This document shows, piece after piece, positions 5,765-7,039 of a DNA stretch of 7,039 bases (position 1 is the stretch's first letter; every line of letters starts with the position of its first letter). The stretch is taken from the NCBI GenBank assembly GCA_934647145.1, contig CAKUFB010000137.1, positions 1-7,039 on the forward strand, in the 5' to 3' direction. The position numbers were made by a program, and so were the translations under genes. This stretch comes from an uncultured Clostridia bacterium. Lineage in GTDB: Bacteria; Bacillota; Clostridia; Christensenellales; Aristaeellaceae. The notes under the pieces were generated by a model. That model made no database searches. It saw only the letters and a list, made by a program, of their open reading frames with translations, and was not told the origin of the DNA.

Positions 5765-5793
5765 ATGATAGCATCTGCGCGCCCAAAAAGCAA
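5765..5793 (-). promoter_or_regulatory. Candidate promoter of the RmlD-like gene
   Basis: On the minus strand, TTGCTT (5793-5788) and TATCAT (5770-5765) are separated by 17 bases. The -10 box has one mismatch and the -35 box keeps only the TTG core, so this is weaker than the other two minus-strand promoters. Its position, about 46 bases before the start codon, fits. Confidence 0.55.
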
Positions 5794-5794
5794 C

Positions 5795-5839
5795 CAATCG
5801 GGCGCAATCGGTATTTTTTGATCGATACATGTAAAAAAT
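5795..5839. repeat. Candidate operator region between divergent promoters
   Basis: Two direct copies of CAATCGG (5795-5801 and 5805-5811) are spaced one helical turn apart. Beside them are the inverted arms ATTTTTT (5813-5819) and AAAAAAT (5833-5839). Between the arms are two adjacent six-base palindromes, ATCGAT (5821-5826) and ACATGT (5827-5832). The cluster lies between the RmlD-like promoter and the scaffold promoter. A regulator binding here could act on both; no specific regulator is recognised. Confidence 0.35.
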
Positions 5840-5870
5840 CGCGCAAGTACCTTATTTTTCACTCGGAATG

Positions 5871-5879
5871 TGGTATAAT
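5871..5879 (+). promoter_or_regulatory. Extended -10 promoter of the scaffold-GGGtGRT operon
   Basis: TATAAT at 5874-5879 is preceded by TG at 5871-5872 in the TGnTATAAT arrangement of an extended -10 element. No good -35 box lies at 16-18 bases; the region at 5851-5858 is an A/T-rich run. Transcription should start near 5886, giving a leader of about 28 bases with AGGGAGGA before the ATG at 5914. The poor -35 could mean dependence on an activator or on the extended -10 alone. Confidence 0.75.
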
Positions 5880-5913
5880 AGGGCGTACAAACCTGTAAAG
5901 GGAGGAAAGACAT

Positions 5914-6615
5914 ATGCAGTATACTCGCGAAGTTGAGGAAATGGTATGCGTGGCTAAGGGTCCCAACCATGGCCCCGCGCCGATTCCCGAAGAGGGCAAA
6001 TGGGTTCAGGCCAAGGAGATCAAGGACATCTCCGGCTACACCCATGGCGTTGGCTGGTGCGCTCCGCAGCAGGGCGCCTGCAAGCTGAGCCTGAACGTGA
6101 AGAACGGCGTCATCGAAGAGGCGCTGGTGGAGACCATCGGCTGCTCCGGCATGACCCACTCCGCCGCCATGGCCAGTGAGATTCTGCCCGGCAAGACCAT
6201 CCTGGAGGCGCTGAACACCGACCTGGTGTGCGACGCCATCAACACCGCGATGCGCGAGCTGTTCCTGCAGATCGTGTACGGCCGTACCCAGTCCGCCTTC
6301 TCGGACGACGGTCTGCGCATCGGCGCGGGCCTGGAGGACCTGGGCAAGGGCCTTCGCTCCATGGTGGGCACCATGTACGGCACCAGGGCGAAGGGCACCC
6401 GTTATCTGGAAATGACCGAAGGCTACGTGCTCAAGCTGGCCCTGGACAAGGACGAGCAGGTGTGCGGCTATCAGTTCCTGTCCCTGGGCAAGATGATGGA
6501 CGCCATCAAGAAGGGCATGACCCCCAACGAAGCCTATGAGAAGAACATCGGCACCTATGGTCGCTTCAAGGCCGAGGACGGCGCGGTCAAGTGGATTGAC
6601 CCGCGTAAAGAGTAA
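5914..6615 (+). CDS. NifU/IscU-like iron-sulfur cluster assembly scaffold protein
   Basis: This 233-residue protein has an IscU/NifU-N-like core. GACKLSLNVKNGVIEEALVETIGCSGMTHSAAM (55-86) follows the IscU pattern of a Lys-Leu strand, a V..G.I.EA turn and a T.GC motif, with LPGKTILEAL (91-100) matching the GKSLDEA region. Cysteines are C12, C49, C56, C77, C106 and C184; C77 corresponds to the second IscU ligand. The first ligand could be C49 or C56, and the region holding the classical third cysteine is not conserved. About 90 C-terminal residues (EMTEGYVLKLALDKD onwards) go beyond the usual IscU length of about 130. The start has AGGGAGGA upstream. The family is usually annotated as an iron-sulfur scaffold, but its client is not known to me. 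It is cotranscribed with the GGGtGRT gene, 17 bases downstream, and no cysteine desulfurase is nearby. Confidence 0.88.
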   Translation: MQYTREVEEMVCVAKGPNHGPAPIPEEGKWVQAKEIKDISGYTHGVGWCAPQQGACKLSLNVKNGVIEEALVETIGCSGMTHSAAMASEILPGKTILEALNTDLVCDAINTAMRELFLQIVYGRTQSAFSDDGLRIGAGLEDLGKGLRSMVGTMYGTRAKGTRYLEMTEGYVLKLALDKDEQVCGYQFLSLGKMMDAIKKGMTPNEAYEKNIGTYGRFKAEDGAVKWIDPRKE

Positions 6616-6632
6616 GTAGGAGGTGCGCACAA

Positions 6633-7039
6633 ATGGCTCTGTTTGAGAATTTCGAAGGACGCTGGCCCCAGCTTCAGCCCGTGCTCGAGAAGTACGGCTT
6701 CAAGGATTTCGAAGAAGTCAAGGCCTTTAACAATGCCCGCGGCGTGGACGCGTACAAGATCGTCGAGTCTACCCAGCCCATCTGCTTTGAAAACGTGAAG
6801 TGGGCCTATGAACTGGGCGCCGCCATCGCCTTCAAGGAGGGCGTGAAGACCGCCGCTGAGGCCGCCCGCTGCATCGGCGTGGGCCTGCAGGCCTTCTGCA
6901 TCCCCGGCTCCGTCGCCGACCAGCGTCAGGTCGGTATCGGCCACGGCAACCTGGGCGCGATGCTGCTGGACGAGGAGACCGAGTGCTTCGCCTTCCTGGC
7001 CGGCCACGAGTCCTTCGCCGCCGCCGAGGGCGCCATCAA
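6633..7039 (+). CDS. GGGtGRT-family protein, N-terminal part (runs off the window)
   Basis: An open frame from the ATG at 6633 continues to the window edge with no stop, giving 135 residues of a protein I expect to be about 330 long. It resembles the GGGtGRT family (PF14057). The start MALFENFEGRW is followed by QPICFENVKWAYELGAAIA (48-66), GVGLQAFCIPGSVADQRQVG (82-101), GHGNLGAMLLDEETECFAFL (103-122) and AGHESFAAAEGAI (123-135). Conserved-looking cysteines are C51, C80, C89 and C118. The GGGtGRT signature itself should lie in the missing part. AGGAGGTG sits seven bases before the start. The molecular function is unknown to me; the pairing with an IscU-like scaffold suggests a metal or iron-sulfur connection. 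There is no sign of a frameshift. Confidence 0.9.
   Translation, partial: MALFENFEGRWPQLQPVLEKYGFKDFEEVKAFNNARGVDAYKIVESTQPICFENVKWAYELGAAIAFKEGVKTAAEAARCIGVGLQAFCIPGSVADQRQVGIGHGNLGAMLLDEETECFAFLAGHESFAAAEGAI

Noticed and set aside
4562..5821. 419-residue open frame on the plus strand
   Set aside because: It is antisense to the RmlD-like gene and the start of the oxidoreductase, spans two promoters, and has a His/Arg/Ala-rich translation without domains.
5740..6630. 296-residue open frame on the minus strand
   Set aside because: It is antisense to the scaffold gene and covers both divergent promoters; its translation has shadow-type composition.
1..7039. tRNA, rRNA, insertion sequence or phage attachment site
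   Set aside because: I found no cloverleaf, rRNA segment, transposase or flanking terminal repeats in the window.

Overview
The window looks like the chromosome of a GC-rich, anaerobic, Clostridia-type Firmicute. Three things suggest this. Nearly every gene has a strong AGGAGG-like ribosome binding site. Two promoters match the sigma-A consensus closely (TTGACN, 17 bases, TATAAT). The last two genes (a NifU/IscU-like scaffold and a GGGtGRT-family protein) form a pair I know from strict anaerobes. The species cannot be named from the sequence. Coding density is high and third positions are GC-rich, so there are long shadow frames on the opposite strands.

Region 1 (1-1483, minus strand) is a ribosomal stalk transcription unit. 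A consensus promoter at 1455-1483 is followed by an L10-type autoregulatory leader with an attenuator-like hairpin, then rplJ (L10), rplL (L7/L12) and a rho-independent terminator at 290-320. Beyond it, positions 1-289 hold no gene but carry an unusually dense run of inverted repeats, including two hairpins that compete for the same bases and a 25-base near-perfect palindrome.

Region 2 (1485-4785, minus strand) is a three-gene operon with its own consensus promoter at 4757-4785. It encodes a PF12831-type FAD-dependent oxidoreductase, a GH125 exo-alpha-1,6-mannosidase and a 191-residue protein that resembles a concanavalin-like beta-sandwich. Intergenic gaps are 23 and 29 bases. None of the three starts has a signal peptide, so the products probably act in the cytosol on imported mannosides or related glycosides. 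The operon's last stop codon lies one base from the rplJ -35 box, with no terminator between them.

Region 3 (4865-5719, minus strand) is a single RmlD-type extended SDR reductase with no other rhamnose genes in view. Region 4 (5720-5913) is a divergent promoter region with AT-rich inverted repeats. Region 5 (5914-7039, plus strand) is the NifU/IscU-like scaffold followed 17 bases later by a GGGtGRT-family gene that runs off the window. The function of that pair is, to my knowledge, unresolved, and it is the most interesting coding content here.
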